From contig OY978526.1 of NCBI GenBank assembly GCA_963854835.1, forward strand, positions 63,899,765 through 63,963,764: a DNA stretch of 64,000 nucleotides. The letters run 5' to 3'. The DNA comes from Megamerina dolium. Its lineage: Eukaryota > Arthropoda > Insecta > Diptera > Megamerinidae. Below, piece after piece: positions 46,261 through 60,393 of the stretch. A program made the translations under genes and the position numbers. The notes beneath the pieces are model-generated. The model did no database searches, was not told where the DNA came from, and saw only the letters and a program-made list of their open reading frames with translations. Numbering within the stretch: the stretch's first letter is position 1; every line of letters starts with the position of its first letter.

Positions 46261-47565
46261 AAGGGTTATCGATTTCGCGGTTTCAAAAGTATAGGGCTAG
46301 AATTCGACATCTGTCAAACTGAGTTGTTAAAACAATTTCTTTCTTTTTCAGTTCAAAGTCTGACATTTGCGAAAATGGATCGCTTAACTATCGCACAACG
46401 CATTAAAATTGTAAAAACATACTACAAAAATGGTGATTCTGCCAGAGCCACATATCGTGCTTTAAGAGGAGATTATGGTTTACATAATTGTCCAATTACG
46501 CAAGCAATTGGCAAAATTTTGAAGAAATATGAAGAGACTGGATCGGTTACAGATATTGTAAAGCCTGTGCATCATCGTTTCGCTCGTACCACCGAAAATA
46601 TCGCTGGTGTAAGTGAAAGTGTTGCCGAAGACCCGAATGTGTCGATTCCTCGTCGTTCTCAGGAATTAGGACTGTCTTACGGCACATTATGACGTATTTT
46701 GCATTTGGATCTACACCTACATCCATATAAAATCCAGCTCACACAACAACTGAAGCCAGCTGACCATTCACAACGTCGTAGATACGTCGAATGGGTGCTT
46801 GAACAACAGGCGGTGGACGGCGATTTTTCGAACAAAATTTTCTTCAGCGACGAAGCACATTTCTCACTCGGTGGGTATGTTAACAAACAAAATTGTCGTA
46901 TTTGGGGTTCTGAGAATCCTCAAGTAATTGAAGAGAGGCCACTACATCCACAAAAAGTCACTGCTTGGTGCGCTCTTTGGTCCGGAGGTGTGATTGGACC
47001 TTACTTCTTCGAAAACAACGATGGAACGACTGTCACCGTCAATTCGGAGCGTTATGGTCATATGATAACCGACTTTTTTTTGCCTGATATTGAAGAATAC
47101 GACTTAGAGAATATGTGGTTTCAACAAGACGGTGCCACATGCCACACAACTCGAGCGAATATGGCTTTATTGCAAGAGAAATTTTCTGACCGCGTAATTT
47201 CTCGTCGTGGCGAGATCAAGTGGCCACCAAGATCATGCGATTTGACACCGCTTGACTTTTTTTTGTGGGGCTACGCGAAAGACCGTGTTTATGCAGATAA
47301 ACCTTTAACTCTTGAGCACCTAAAAACCAACATTCGTCACGTTATGGCTGAGATACCGCCCAATATGTGTCAAAAAGTGGTCGAAAATTACCTCAAAAGA
47401 ATCGATGCTTGCAACAATTCGCGTGGTGGTCATTTAAATGATGTAGTATTTCACACATAATGTCAACGTTCAAACTTTATAATAAAAAAGAAATATCATG
47501 ATAAAAAATATTTTATATGTGTTTTATTTAGATTTACTTTTGAAACCGCTAAATGGATAACCCTT
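46261..47565 (+). mobile_element. Complete rosa-type (DD41D) mariner
   Basis: A 1305 bp element flanked by TA on both sides (46259-46260, 47566-47567). Inverted ends are about 30 bp: AAGGGTTATCGATTTCGCGG at the left, and AAGGGTTATCCATTTAGCGG as the complement of the right end. The single gene inside is nearly intact. It is the best-preserved transposon in the window. Confidence 0.92.
46375..47460 (+). pseudogene. rosa-type (DD41D) transposase with one nonsense codon
   Basis: 361 codons from ATG 46375 to TAA 47460, interrupted only by TGA at 46690-46692. The sister copy at 44040 has TGG (Trp) at that site. The catalytic Asp residues are in FFSDEAHF, QQDGATCH and LTPLDFFLWG, with 41 residues between the second and third, the DD41D signature of the rosa group. 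The N-terminal helix-turn-helix (RIKIVKTYYKNGDSARATYR) and the C-terminal VVENYLKRIDACNNSRGGHL are intact. Translation restarting at Met 46699 would lack the DNA-binding region. Confidence 0.92.
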
Positions 47566-49778
47566 TATAAAATGTATATTTTCACACTTTGACACCAAAT
47601 ATACATAGCTCTCGAATTCAAATTTTGTGTTTACAGTACTGCTTATCACAATATTATTAAATTGAAAAATGGGTGTAAGCAGATGGAAATAACGTTTACA
47701 CACTTCACATTCGAAAATAGAAACGCAACACCTGAAATATTTTTAGTAAACGAACAAGTTTAAAAATGGATGGAATCGACTAGAAACTACACCTACCTCC
47801 CATACAAAACGACGAGTATAATAACGTCTATACTTTTTGCACGACTATACAAAAGTGTGCACATATCGAGTGAAAACCACACCTACCTACGTATAACATT
47901 TTTCCACCATTACCAACCGTTGTATTTCCATTTATTGAATGCGCTAAAAACTATTAGGAACCACATCTTATATATTTTTGTTGAGACATCGTACCAAATA
48001 TGCATCCACTTTTCCATAAAGCTATGATTTTACCATATTTGTTAAATACATTTTATACTGGTATAGTTTTTTCTATTGATGTTCAATGACATTTTTCTGA
48101 TATAATAATTGATATGATGTGCCATTAAACATACACATTTAGACGTGTGTGAGTATGTATAAAATATGTATATATAATGTCAGTTTTTATATTGCATAAG
48201 CTTTGATATGATGTGATAATATGTACTTTAGTTTGTAATATATCGCCATCATAAGAGAACACGCACACGCACACGTACTCACATATCAACTGGGTGACTT
48301 ATCGATTAAATCATCAAGTACACAGACACAAATATGCATACTGACATACCCACACACATTGTTATCCTTCACAATTTGCATGACAAAGAAATGCAAGCAA
48401 ACAACAAAAAAAAGAAAACAAAAACAAAAATTAAACGAAATGAAAAAATGAATGAAAGCAAAAAAAAGAAAATCGCTTAAAGATACTTTATAACTTCCCG
48501 TTGTAGCATTGAAAACCATTTAGAATAAGTACGACTAATACATGTATACATATGCTTCGATGTTGATATATGTATGTAAGTACGTTACATGACTACATAT
48601 GTGCATTTGCATGTATGTATTAGTTGCGTAGTTAGTGTAGAGCACATACACACACATATATGTTCAATAAATATATTTCAATCCACATAAGTATGTGTGA
48701 ATGTGTGGTATTCAAATGTTTTGTTGTTGTTGTTGTTGTTATTATTATTGTTGTATAATATACCCATCCACACATTTATTTCCATGAACATTGGAATGGT
48801 CCCTAACTCTCTGGAGAATAATGGATAATTTTTCATTTGGAACATTACGCTGTCTTCATATTTCATTAAAGCATTAAACATTTTTCGATGAGACACTGTC
48901 AAAATTTCAAGCTAAAAGTTTTAAACTCTACGCTTCTGAATCAAAAATTGGCAAATCCAGTAGATTTTACATATATAAGTTTTATTATGGCTTATATAAA
49001 TATTTCTTTATTTATTTCCTGAGTCCTGAAGAAGCGTTGTAAACGTTGCATCATAGTTATGACATGATCGCTACTCATTGAAATATGGAGATCTGCTAAA
49101 TTTAAATCCAAAGAGGTATATCATAATTTCATCATTCTTGCATGACGTTTTAACAGTCGCCCTTTGTAGTATTAAAGAAATCAAATCGGGTCATGTGCTT
49201 AATTGGTTTCGAAAGTTTGCAAATAAGAACCACTCTTATACACATACAATATACATATATGTATCGACATGTTGATAAGTACCGCCATCTGTACTTGAGC
49301 ATCTTTTAGATATATTACATATGGTTAAGATATTTTACGCGTGAACGGATATGGCAAGAATAAACGATAAGCAATCATTTACAATATGGATATATTCTAT
49401 TCACACTTTAAACACACTGTTACTTAATCCATTTATTTTATTTATTTACTTATATAAAATATATTGTATATGCTTGTGTACATATAATTAAGAATATTAT
49501 TAGAAGCGAATATAGGAAATATTAAAATTGATTATTCTCCAATTTACAAAGGCACAGGGAGGGAGTTTAAAGCTGTTGATATAATGCGATCGAAAAATGG
49601 TGGAGTATTCTACATTTGTGATCATACCAATATTTCTGTCGAAATGATATATGTATGTACATGGAGTGGCTCATATTTTTCATGTTTAATGCTTGCGCTG
49701 CTGCTCTATTTAGTTGCTTTACATAAAAAAATTAGTTTAGCGAAATTTCAAGTTAATCGGATAAGTTTAAAGTTATTA
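47566..49778. other. Non-coding DNA
   Basis: Contains an old repeat related to that at 21061 (about 47690-47910, minus) and a (GTT)n run at 48719-48740. No gene recognised. Confidence 0.45.
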
Positions 49779-49780
49779 TA

Positions 49781-50300
49781 GCCTAGACAGACGGCAGCCT
49801 AATTCCGGATTACCGGCGCACTTAATCCGAATAAAATAATAATCTGACGTCAGTATTGCGGATTAACTAAACGGCTGATTGCTGTTTTATTAGGTATGCT
49901 CACTTACATTACTATCACTATAAATTTCTGTCATCTTTCACTCTCGATATGAGAAAATCTACAAGAATTACGTGAACTGAAAACTATCAGAAACTTGTAA
50001 ATTGACATTCACCGTTCGTAATTGACAGCTGGATTTATTTGTTCGCCAACACTTTTCATGTTGAAAACTGTTAACAATTGTGGAAAGTTTTTTGTTAGCG
50101 AACAAACCTAATATTTTGTAAAATGGATCGAGAAAAATTTACAATAGACAATTTTCAGCAATGTTGCCATAGCAAATTGTCCTAATCCTCTTTTATTTTG
50201 AAAATTAACTCATAGAGTTTATGCGGATTAGCTGCAGTTAATGCCCGAGTTAATTCGAATTAACTCGGTAATCCGGAATTAGTCTGCCGTCTGTCTAGGC
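49781..50300. mobile_element. MITE with 35 bp terminal inverted repeats
   Basis: 520 bp flanked by TA (49779-49780, 50301-50302). The outer 35 bases are inverted repeats with one mismatch (GCCTAGACAGACGGCAG, then C or A, then CTAATTCCGGATTACCG). The interior has no transposase. A 19-codon frame beginning MDREKFTIDNF at 50123 may be a coding scrap of the parent element. Superfamily unresolved: a TA duplication would fit Tc1/mariner-like elements. Confidence 0.88.
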
Positions 50301-50302
50301 TA

Positions 50303-50781
50303 TTTCGTACAAATTGATTTCTTGGTTTCAAAAAACTTGTACAGAGTAAGGATCTAAATTAAGTCCGGTGGAAAATTTCTTTGTTTTACAGTATAAAGAA
50401 AGTGAAACAATTTTGAAATAACGGCGGTAATTCAAATGTTCTTGGCTATTCCATTAAATTTTTAGCAGCGGTTGTAAGGGTTCAACTGCAATAAAAAAAA
50501 ATTTGTTTTTTAAGTTTTGACTATTTTCCACAAATACCTAGATAGCTTGAGTTAGTAAGTGTATAACGAGACTCCGGCCATGGGTGTAAATACCAGCCCA
50601 CCACAAATACCTACTCTTCACTCAAGTGAAGCTCAAGTGAAGCGCTTTCTTTGCTTTGCTGCTACCGTTCAAATGTATAGCTACATGTTTACAGATGAAA
50701 TATATATAGTTGCATGTGTACATATGTATAATACTAATAATAAATTCATGTTTTAACAATATAACAACAATTCATATATGT
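50303..50781. other. Non-coding DNA
   Basis: No recognised feature. Confidence 0.4.
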
Positions 50782-51985
50782 ATTGGGTGATCCAAGTAGA
50801 CATACTTTTTTCAATAGCATTTTTTTAACAGATCACGTGTGAGTCGTGCCATGCTGTCATGTTATTTTTGTTTAGTATTGTTTCACATTTCATCATGGAA
50901 AGACTTACTCCTGAACAACGTTTACAAATCGTTCAAATTTATTACGAAATTTCACGTTCTGTGAGGAATGTGTTCCGTGCACTTCGCTCTACTTATGGTC
51001 AACATAATCGTCCTACTGAGCGTACTATTCGCAACACCATCACCCATCTTGAGACCCAGCATTCATTATTGGATAATATTCGACCGAATAGACCATTCGC
51101 AGCAAGTCGAACTGACGTATGGAACGACTTGGCGCATTTTACGTCTAGATCTTAAATCGAAACCGTTCAAAATACAGCTTGTGCAAGAACTGAAGCCGCC
51201 CGACCTTTCCAAGCGACATCGCTTCGCTCTATAGGCTCTTGAAAAGTTCCAAGAAGATCCGACGTTTTCGAGCCAAATTTTTTTCAGCGATGAGGCCCAT
51301 TTCTGACTCAATGGGTATGTAAACAAGCAAAATTGGCGCATTTGGGATGAAGAGTAACCTGAAGAGATTTAACAGCTGCCACTTCATCCAGAAAAAACAA
51401 CGGTTTGGTGTGGTTTGTGGACCGGTGGAATCATCGGTCCATATTTCTTCAAAAATGATTCCGGTGAGAACGTAACCGTCAATGGCGACCGTTATCGTGC
51501 CATGATATCCGACTATTTGATGCCTGAAATTGAAGCTCGTGATCTCAGCGACATTTGGTTTCAACAAGATGGCGCCACTTCCACACATCTCATCAATCAC
51601 TGGATTTATTGAGAGAACACTTCGGTGAGCAGATAATTTCACGTTTTGGGCCGGTCGATTGGCCACCAAGATCGTGTGATATCACACCGTTAGACTTTTT
51701 CCTGTGGGGATATATAAAGTCTAAAGTTTATGCTGACAAACCCGCTTTGATTCAGGCCTTGAAGCAAAACATCACGCGTGTCATTCGCCAGTTACCAGTC
51801 GAAATGCTCGAACGAGTCATCGAAAATTGGACTCAACGGATGGACCATCTCAGACGCGGCCAATATTCGAAATACATAATCTTCAAAAATAGATGCCAAA
51901 GAATGTTCTTTCAAATGATAATAAACCTTCCCCACTTAATTTGAATTTTCTGTGTTTTTTTCTTTAAAAAAGTAGGGAAATGGAT
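50782..51985 (+). mobile_element. rosa-type mariner, distinct lineage
   Basis: The limits are approximate. The left end (TTGGGTGATCCAAGTAGACA) and the complement of the right end share only parts such as ATCCA and TACTTTTTT. It encloses a nearly full-length but broken transposase. Confidence 0.7.
50895..51944 (+). pseudogene. rosa-type transposase pseudogene
   Basis: Starts MERLTPEQRLQIVQIYYEIS. A frameshift or deletion lies near 51110, just before YGTTWRILRLDLKSKPFKIQ. Stops fall at about 51232, 51304 and 51356, and a second frameshift lies at the second catalytic Asp (IWFQQDGAT). The last part is coherent: GPVDWPPRSCDITPLDFFLW and then VYADKPALIQALKQNITRVI to the end. The catalytic motifs FFSDEAHF, QQDGAT and ITPLD are all visible. 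It is clearly diverged from the 44 and 46 kb copies, so it is a separate subfamily. Confidence 0.87.
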
Positions 51986-52509
51986 ATATAATATTATAAT
52001 TCATTTATAATCCTTTCAAAAGGTAAGATTTTAAAGGTATTCACTAGTCTTATAGAAATACTTGACTTTTGGCTACCGAAATAAAAAAAATGTAGGAATA
52101 GGAAATTGTACGTTGCAACCTTGCATTGCGATGGAAAATTACTTCCAGAATTAACGCCTAAAAAGACATTAGACCGACTTCCTGAGATTCTTTAAAATTT
52201 GGTACTGATTAACTTCTTGATGTAACTGCATTACACTCCAGGTCTGTTAAAGAACAGGTAACAGCAGGAACAGGTGCAACCCTATCGGAATGGAGCCTTC
52301 AACATTACTTCAACATCATTAAATACTGGCACGTCAAAGATGCGTGGGTGTTGATTGAAAACATTTTAGAAAAAGACCTCTTTTACTTACGCTGTCGGCT
52401 TCACATGTACGAAATCATTTTAAAAGCCGTTTTCGAGAAGAAGATGGGGAAAACAACAGACCCAAATATTCTAATCTTAAAAAGTTTCAAAATTATTGGT
52501 CTAGAATTT

Positions 52510-52765
52510 TGAAAGCATTTAATGATGGGTGCTCAGAAATTCTTCCGGCAGTAACAATTTATAATGGAAAAGCTTCTAAAAGAAGATAAAGCTCAGAAAA
52601 AGTGATGTTATACGTGTTCTGCCATTCGGAATCCATTGATATAAGTGGGTCCTTTTTCCTACAGTCAATTAATTTAACACGCACAACAGTAATGGAAGAG
52701 ACGCTCTGCCAAAGATCCCTTCGGGGTTTATAAGTGCCACATATTTATTAATTTTTTTTATAGGT
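52510..52765 (+). mobile_element. SINE with internal deletion, diverged
   Basis: A trace of the head (TGGGTGCTCAG) is followed by body from TTCTTCCGGCAGTAACAA to the terminal GTGCCACATATTTATTAATT. It is more diverged than the 4.6 and 14.2 kb copies. The target duplication is unclear. Confidence 0.72.
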
Positions 52766-55270
52766 TTATGCATAATTAATAAATGAACATGTTCAAGAAT
52801 TGTTTTAAGGGGAAGAAAACTACGCTTACCTCCTAAAATGATTTTTTTAAAACATATGCGTATATGTTTTTACTCTTTGTGGACGTACGAGTGTATATAT
52901 TAAGTGAACGAGATAAAACTCTGTACGCAAGTGTACCGTAAATTAAAAAACTCAGAGAACAGATGAAATCGGTTAAAAACCACTCCTACCTCATATACGA
53001 AAGTTCGTTTTCGAACATATTCTTTAAGACTGCGTGTGTGTAAATAAAAGTTTAAGTTTTTCATACCAGCAATTAATTACCTCTGATTCAGGCTTTGCGC
53101 TCGAAAATGTTAAATAATCGAACTATAATTTGGAACATAATATTATTTTTACCCAACGAATGTATAAATTCGAAACTATGCGTAAGTGGATGATACTGAC
53201 GCCTAATTCCCATTCAAAAATATGCGTTAGAAAGTATGTTTTCAGACTTTGGGTATCGAAATATATAAATATTGAATGAAGTTCAAAAAATTTATGGCAC
53301 TAATTTTCCCAATAAATATATGAGTTTCAAAATGTACGTAGTTGTTGCCCTAATTAGCTACTTTCCACACACTAAAGATAGGTTTAATTAGCTGAAGAAC
53401 CCATTGAAAAAGTACTAAGAGGTGATATCGAAAAGTTAAATAAAATGTGTGCTCTTATACATAAATATTCGTAGAACAATTATGATATGTACCAATATAA
53501 TCGCCAAACTCTTCTTCCTTATATTGCAAAATTCCTTATACAAAAACATCATAGTAACGTAAATTATTACCTACTTAAATATCTTGTTTCAATCACAAAA
53601 TATTACTTAAATTATTTTAAAATAAAATGTCTCTATTAAACTTACTCAGAATCGTAATAATGGCTCATAAGGAAATATTATGATAACTCGTTTTTTTTTG
53701 TATTTTTTTCTTTTTTTTAAGCTAATTTTTCACCTTTTACAAAATTTGTCTTATGATTTCGATATATATGCGATATAATGAGAACATTGGTAACAATGGT
53801 AACAATACACTGAATTCACTAAACCAATCAAAGGAAGAAATGATTTGTATCTTTCTGAGTATTTATAACATTTTGGAAGAACTTTATGGTGACACTTTAA
53901 GAAAGAAATATATAAAATTCAAATAAAAATCATATCAATAATTAATTAATGATTTGATGATAAAATATGTACACATTTATATGCATTTATAAATAAATAC
54001 AATAAAATATGTATAAACACTGCACTACCGTTATTTTTAACGCCACGCATTATATAGCACACCACCGATGGATAGACCGATATCTTTCTAATCTGCAATA
54101 TTCGAAAGCACGCACTATGTTAACATAAATGTGAGTATGCCCCCACTGAACAGACTGACTAGAGATACATACAAAATACTAGCACTACATATGACGACGA
54201 AGACGACGACTACGACGACTTATTGCACATACATATATATACACGCATGCAAATGTATATATATTCTACGTTGTTATTTATTTTTTTCTTTTTTTTTGTA
54301 ATATTTTTATTGCTAAATATTTATGTAAACTTTATACAAACTGACTACTGGTCTTTTTCGCTTTATTTTTGAAATGCATCTCTCAAAACCATATATCGTA
54401 CGTACAAATAAAAAACAAGAAAATACGCGTGAAAAAAAAATAGTCAATTTAACTGGCGGGCATCTTAGACAAAATAAAATAAGAAATACATAAACGCACA
54501 TGTATATGTAAGTACTCGTATGTATGCAAACTCTCATATTAACATTGTCGGTTAGTATGTTTTGCTCCAGAAAAATAAACATAATTTATAAATAAAAATT
54601 AGAAATACAAAAAATAAAAATAAACAAAATAGAAAATTAAAGAGAACCAACAAAAAATCGTGTTTTTCACGCATTTCACATATTCTCGTGCAAAATAAGA
54701 AAAACGAAATTAAACATAAATATATTCAAAAAATGAGGTGTGCAAGCATGCCTAGTAGGTATATGTATAAGTATAAGTATAAGTGCTTATGAAATTTACG
54801 ATCGGACGAAAGAGTAGTTTTGCCCAGTTTATTATATAGAATTTGCAGAATCACATTTTAAAAACTAATTGTAATTGTTTAACAAAAAAAATGGAAAATT
54901 GTGTATGTCGACTTTAAGAATTTTTAAAGGAAATCATTAATTTTTTTTTTTTTTTTGTTTTTTTTTAGTCTGCAATCTTCAACTCCTGACGTTTCACAAG
55001 CAAGCTTTTTTAATAAAAATCGATCGATTATATTCCCCTCTAAATTAGAAGTTTTTTTTTATAAATAAATATATATATGTCATATAAAACTTATTTTTTT
55101 TTAAGTAAAATCGAAAAACATACTAGAGGTTCATTATTTTTCAATGCATCATTCTGAAACTTTGTGAATCTTATTTTTCTACCAAAATAGTAGTTCACAT
55201 CAAATTTCAAGTTATTCCGCTTATAAATAAACATAGCTACCATGCAAACAATTATGTCTGCTTATGAATT
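52766..55270. other. Non-coding DNA
   Basis: Includes an old repeat word (AACCACTCCTACCTC near 52978) shared with the 21 and 47 kb repeats, and a GACGAC-rich patch at 54193-54220. No gene recognised. Confidence 0.45.
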
Positions 55271-55272
55271 AT

Positions 55273-55996
55273 GGGGGTCCACCTGTGTGATCGCGGTATT
55301 TCGAACGCTTTTTCGGGAATTTTCGTTAGGAGAACTAATTCGAAAATAAGAATAAGTTTAACGTTATTTTGAAGGTTTGTGCTTATATTTCAATAGTAAA
55401 TGTTTCCAATAGTGTAATCCGAAGGCTTGTACTCATTAAGGGCGTTCAAAGTGACCCCTTCAAAATGAAATACCGAAATTGTGGGCAAGATTCCGCTCGA
55501 ACCAGTTATCTAAAACGCAAAAAGTAAAAAAAAACCTTATTTCTGTTTATATCGTTGAGGTACTGACGTAGGATTTTGACGAAATTTTAAAAATTGAAGA
55601 AATGGCAGTTGTTTTTATAAAAATTATTCGTTTTCATGTTTTTTCCGATATAAAAACTGCTGTAAAATTGAAAAAAAAAAAATCGAAAAACCGCTACCTG
55701 GGTACCTTCAGTTATCTGTATTAATGAGTCTCTCAAAATTTCAAGTCAATCGGTTAAGTAGATTTTTTTTAATCCTGCCCACAAAATTCAAAAATATGGT
55801 TTCGAGAAAAACGCTTTCAAAGTTTGGAAACACAACAAAAATTTTTTTTTTTTTTTTTGGATTATAGACTCACATTTAATCTGCAATACCAGGACCATAA
55901 ACTTCCCCTCATCCTCATCCTGTAGAAGCTCTCGTTAAAGATGCGAAAAATGTAAAACAAATCGATTTTTCGAAAATTTTACACAGGTGGACCCCC
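55273..55996. mobile_element. TTAA-flanked non-autonomous element (piggyBac-like ends)
   Basis: 724 bp with 16 bp perfect inverted ends GGGGGTCCACCTGTGT. Flanks are TTAT on the left and TTAA on the right, consistent with a TTAA duplication that has mutated once. No coding region. Both TTAA targeting and a run of G/C at the very end are piggyBac traits. Confidence 0.78.
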
Positions 55997-56850
55997 TTAA
56001 ATGGCTTCAAATTTTATATTTGAAATTTTTTTACAAATTCCTCATTTTATATAACTCCTTTTTATCCAGTGTACCTATATACATACAATTAATTATTTCA
56101 TGCTCAATTTATTATGCATTTCTAAATATTTGGTTTTTAATTACCCATCTATTTTTGGCTTATATATAATATCAACAACAACACGAACAAAATCAACATA
56201 ATTTTCTTCATTTCTCGATTTTCTTATTTTCTACTTGTGGTTTTGTTTTTATTTATTTTTGATGTGTCAAAAAATATTCAGACTTGTTGATTATTTTTTC
56301 CTATATATTGTCCTACTACTAGTTGCATGTATCGTATACACATGTGGTTAGTGGAAGTTTCCCCCATATCATGCTGTTATACACCTGCATGAATACAAAC
56401 AACAACAAAAACAATAATATCGAAAATATATTGCTATAGAATATATTATTAGGCCAAAGATTATACAGAATAGTATCTATGTTTTATATCTACCACGAGT
56501 TAATCATATTGAGGCGCAGAAAACGAGAGCCTCACATTTAACCAATTGATGAGTGAGTGGATGTGGGTTGATAAGTCTATTGCACGAGGTGATGAGGTGA
56601 AAATAAATTATTCAAATTACATCTAAATCAATTTCCAACTGATTTATAAATTTGAATTGTTGCATTAGATTGCACAAATGTATAGCTACACATGTATAAT
56701 CTCTTTCACACAGATTTGTTTATATGCCAATGAAATGAATAATTCTAAACTGTGCTCGTTTAATGTTTATGGCTACCTATTGTTATTGTATTTGTCCGCA
56801 AATATTTTCTATATACCACTTGAACACACGGAATAACATCTTATGTATCA
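55997..56850. other. Non-coding DNA
   Basis: No recognised feature. Confidence 0.4.
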
Positions 56851-57705
56851 TTGGATTGTCGGAAAAGTCATAATATATATGATTTTGGAATGGATATCGT
56901 CTCACATATTGTCACATTAGTAGCACCACCATAATCAGCTCAAATGCTTTCAATTTTTAAAGGTAACATTTTGAGTTATATTTGAAAAAAATGTCTGATT
57001 TCGCGTTCGAGTTCTACATCAAGTTGAAAATGGATAAGCAAACTCTTTACTTTCCCCATGTATTGCACTATTATTATTTTCGCATGGATCTTTAAAGAAG
57101 CTGTAAAAAATTCCATACACTTTTATGAATATGATACTTTATAAGATCGTCGTTTCCATAGATGGTCAAATCAAATTTTCATCTCAACAATGCTCTTTAA
57201 TTATATCAGAAGACCATTATATTGTTTCTATCAACCGTTGGATAGAAACAATATAAAAACTGTGACCAAAGAAAGACCGCATGCAACAACTCGTGTCATT
57301 ATAGAGGTATTGAACATTTATCATTCGACCAGCCATGATGGCTGTCAACTTTCATCAAACTTTGCTTATGGTCCCTCTGTAATATAGCAGATCAATTGAA
57401 TACATCTCTTAAAAAAATAGCTAGAATTAATCATTTTCATGAGAATTCTCATTAGCCTCCTTACTCGTAAAATGACTTTAACGGTAGACTATTCGCTTCT
57501 GATTAGACTGTCAAACATTACCTCGTGCAATTTTTTATTGAGGAAGGACTGGCGCTCTATGGACTCTTAACTCTTTTAGGTAGACTAGAAATTGTAATGC
57601 GCCAAAATATTCAGTATATCGTTGATGAAACTTTGCTCTATATATTCATAAATGAGCCTTGACAATCTTCCTAAAAATGCGCTATGACTTTTTCGACAAT
57701 CGAGT
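56851..57705. mobile_element. Probable mariner-like relic
   Basis: Inverted ends of about 20 bp: GGATTGTCGGAAAAGTCATA at the left, and CGATTGTCGAAAAAGTCATA as the complement of the right end. They resemble mariner termini (a TTGTC-AAAAAGTC core). No transposase motif is recognisable inside. The interior carries the long palindrome at 57217-57256. Confidence 0.55.
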
Positions 57706-57898
57706 ATATCAAAACAACTTAAAGCAATTACAATCGTTTATGACTCATTCATATGTTTTCAAATCGATCAAAGAAAAATGAACAGAAAACAAAATAATAT
57801 ATACAATTCTATTATGGAAAATTTATTTACAATTCAGAATGCATTAAAATTATAGATTCCAAAAAATTGTAGTACTAAAAATAAAATTTCTTAGAGAT

Positions 57899-57930
<32 letters not shown>

Positions 57931-58489
57931 CAATAACATTAAAGAAACAACTAAATATTGTGTTGAAAATCCTACAAATCATTATGATGTTATTCAATGT
58001 CTCACCCAAAATGAATGTCAGAAAGAAAAAGACAATAATATGAGTATTTTGAACAAATTGTTGAAATAAAAGATATTGAAACAAATCAATTATTAAAGAA
58101 AATAGTTCAAAAGCCATATTCAGATAACATCATTCAATTCACAGATACACAAATGATAAATAATAAGTAACATAAAAATTTTGTTCAATGGTTTCGGGCA
58201 CATGGTTTTAATAAATTCAAGTAAGAGCAACAAATTCGGTATGTAATATTCATTAATTGAACATAAGGAAAAGAAGGCACTAAGGTGAAAACGTGATTAT
58301 CACCATTTTCAAAAGTTTACGGTAGTACGAAAAAATTTCCATACTTTTTTATATTTTCTTTAAAGGAACCGGAAGAGAAGTATATTATTTTTGTATGTTT
58401 AATATTAATTATTAAAAATGTACATTTAATTTAAATATAGAAGCATGCAAAAAAAATCAGCACGTAAATTAAATAATCTCTAAAAAGTA
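57706..58489. other. Non-coding DNA
   Basis: A (CAA)n run at 57901-57930; otherwise nothing recognised. Confidence 0.45.
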
Positions 58490-58880
58490 GTCTAACCGAT
58501 TACTGGAGAGCCCAAACAGGCATGCGGCAGTCGAAAAGATTCATTGACTCTAAACATATTAAGATAGATACTGAACCTCAGCAGGAAAGACATCAAGCTG
58601 TACACTGAACTACTAATAGGTCATTGTAAAGTTAATTATCGCATGTGCAAATGGGTGTGGTAAACAACGATCTCTATCGACTCTGTCTTGAAGAGCAGGA
58701 AATAGCAAAACACGTTCAAATTGCCCAGCTGTGGCTAGACGCAGACTAAACTACCTAGGCAACGGATTTATAGTTCCCAGGGACCTAGTTAAAATCAGTC
58801 CCACAGCAATGACAAGATTTATAAATAATCGTGAGATCTACTAGTTAGGGAATAAGGCTGCACAAAGGATCTCCCAGTCG
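58490..58880 (+). pseudogene. Decayed non-LTR retrotransposon C-terminus
   Basis: With frameshifts it reads SRKDIKLYTELLIGHCKVNY, NNDLYRLCLEEQEIAKHVQ, and LNYLGNGFIVPRDLVKISPT, the segment after RNase H in non-LTR elements. The Cys/His cluster seen in the 26.4 kb fragment is partly lost. It ends near an (AAT)n tail at 58901-58917, a possible 3' terminus. Confidence 0.75.
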
Positions 58881-59642
58881 CGGTGTTTCATAGCCTTAAT
58901 AATAATAATAATAAATAATATCTATACAAAGTCATTGCAAATGTGAAAATTTATGATTTTCCATATGTTCTTAGGAAAAATTAGGATGACAAAAATTTGC
59001 TTTTAATATCAGCAGATTTCATTTACATACACAACTACTTATCTTATTTCTCAATTACACAATAAAAAATTAGTTTTAAAAATAATCATTATCAATATTT
59101 TTTAAACCAATCATTTGCAAGTTTTCGGTACACTTTGAAAACAGTGCGGCATATAATGTTTCGACCGAAGCTTCTTCATTCGAATATTGTTGTTAGTTAT
59201 TGTCTTCATAAATTTTTGTTTTTTTTTTATTTGCAAATAATACTTTTTCTTTAAATTTGTTTTTAATTTTTAATTAAAGTTAATTTAATAGTTTCTTTTT
59301 TGTTTGCCCTGTGTGTTATTTTGATTATTTTATTGTAGTTTTGAATTATACACAATTATCATAATTGAATATTGCAAAACATTAAGGGAGTATTCTGGTC
59401 TAGAAAATTGAAAAAATCGATTTTTTTTACATATTTTCGAAGCTTAGACTTACAAAAATATGCTCTTAAAAGGATTTTTCAAAATTCAAATTATTTTGGG
59501 AGATACACCGGAGATACCGCCGGCTTAGATGACGTATCATCTAAGCCGGCCGAGCGGAGTGATCACACAATGGACGGCAGATGTTACCGGGTGACTTGAG
59601 GATTCATTCTTTCCAGAAATTCTTTTATATCCGACTCGAGTT

Positions 59643-60393
<751 letters not shown>

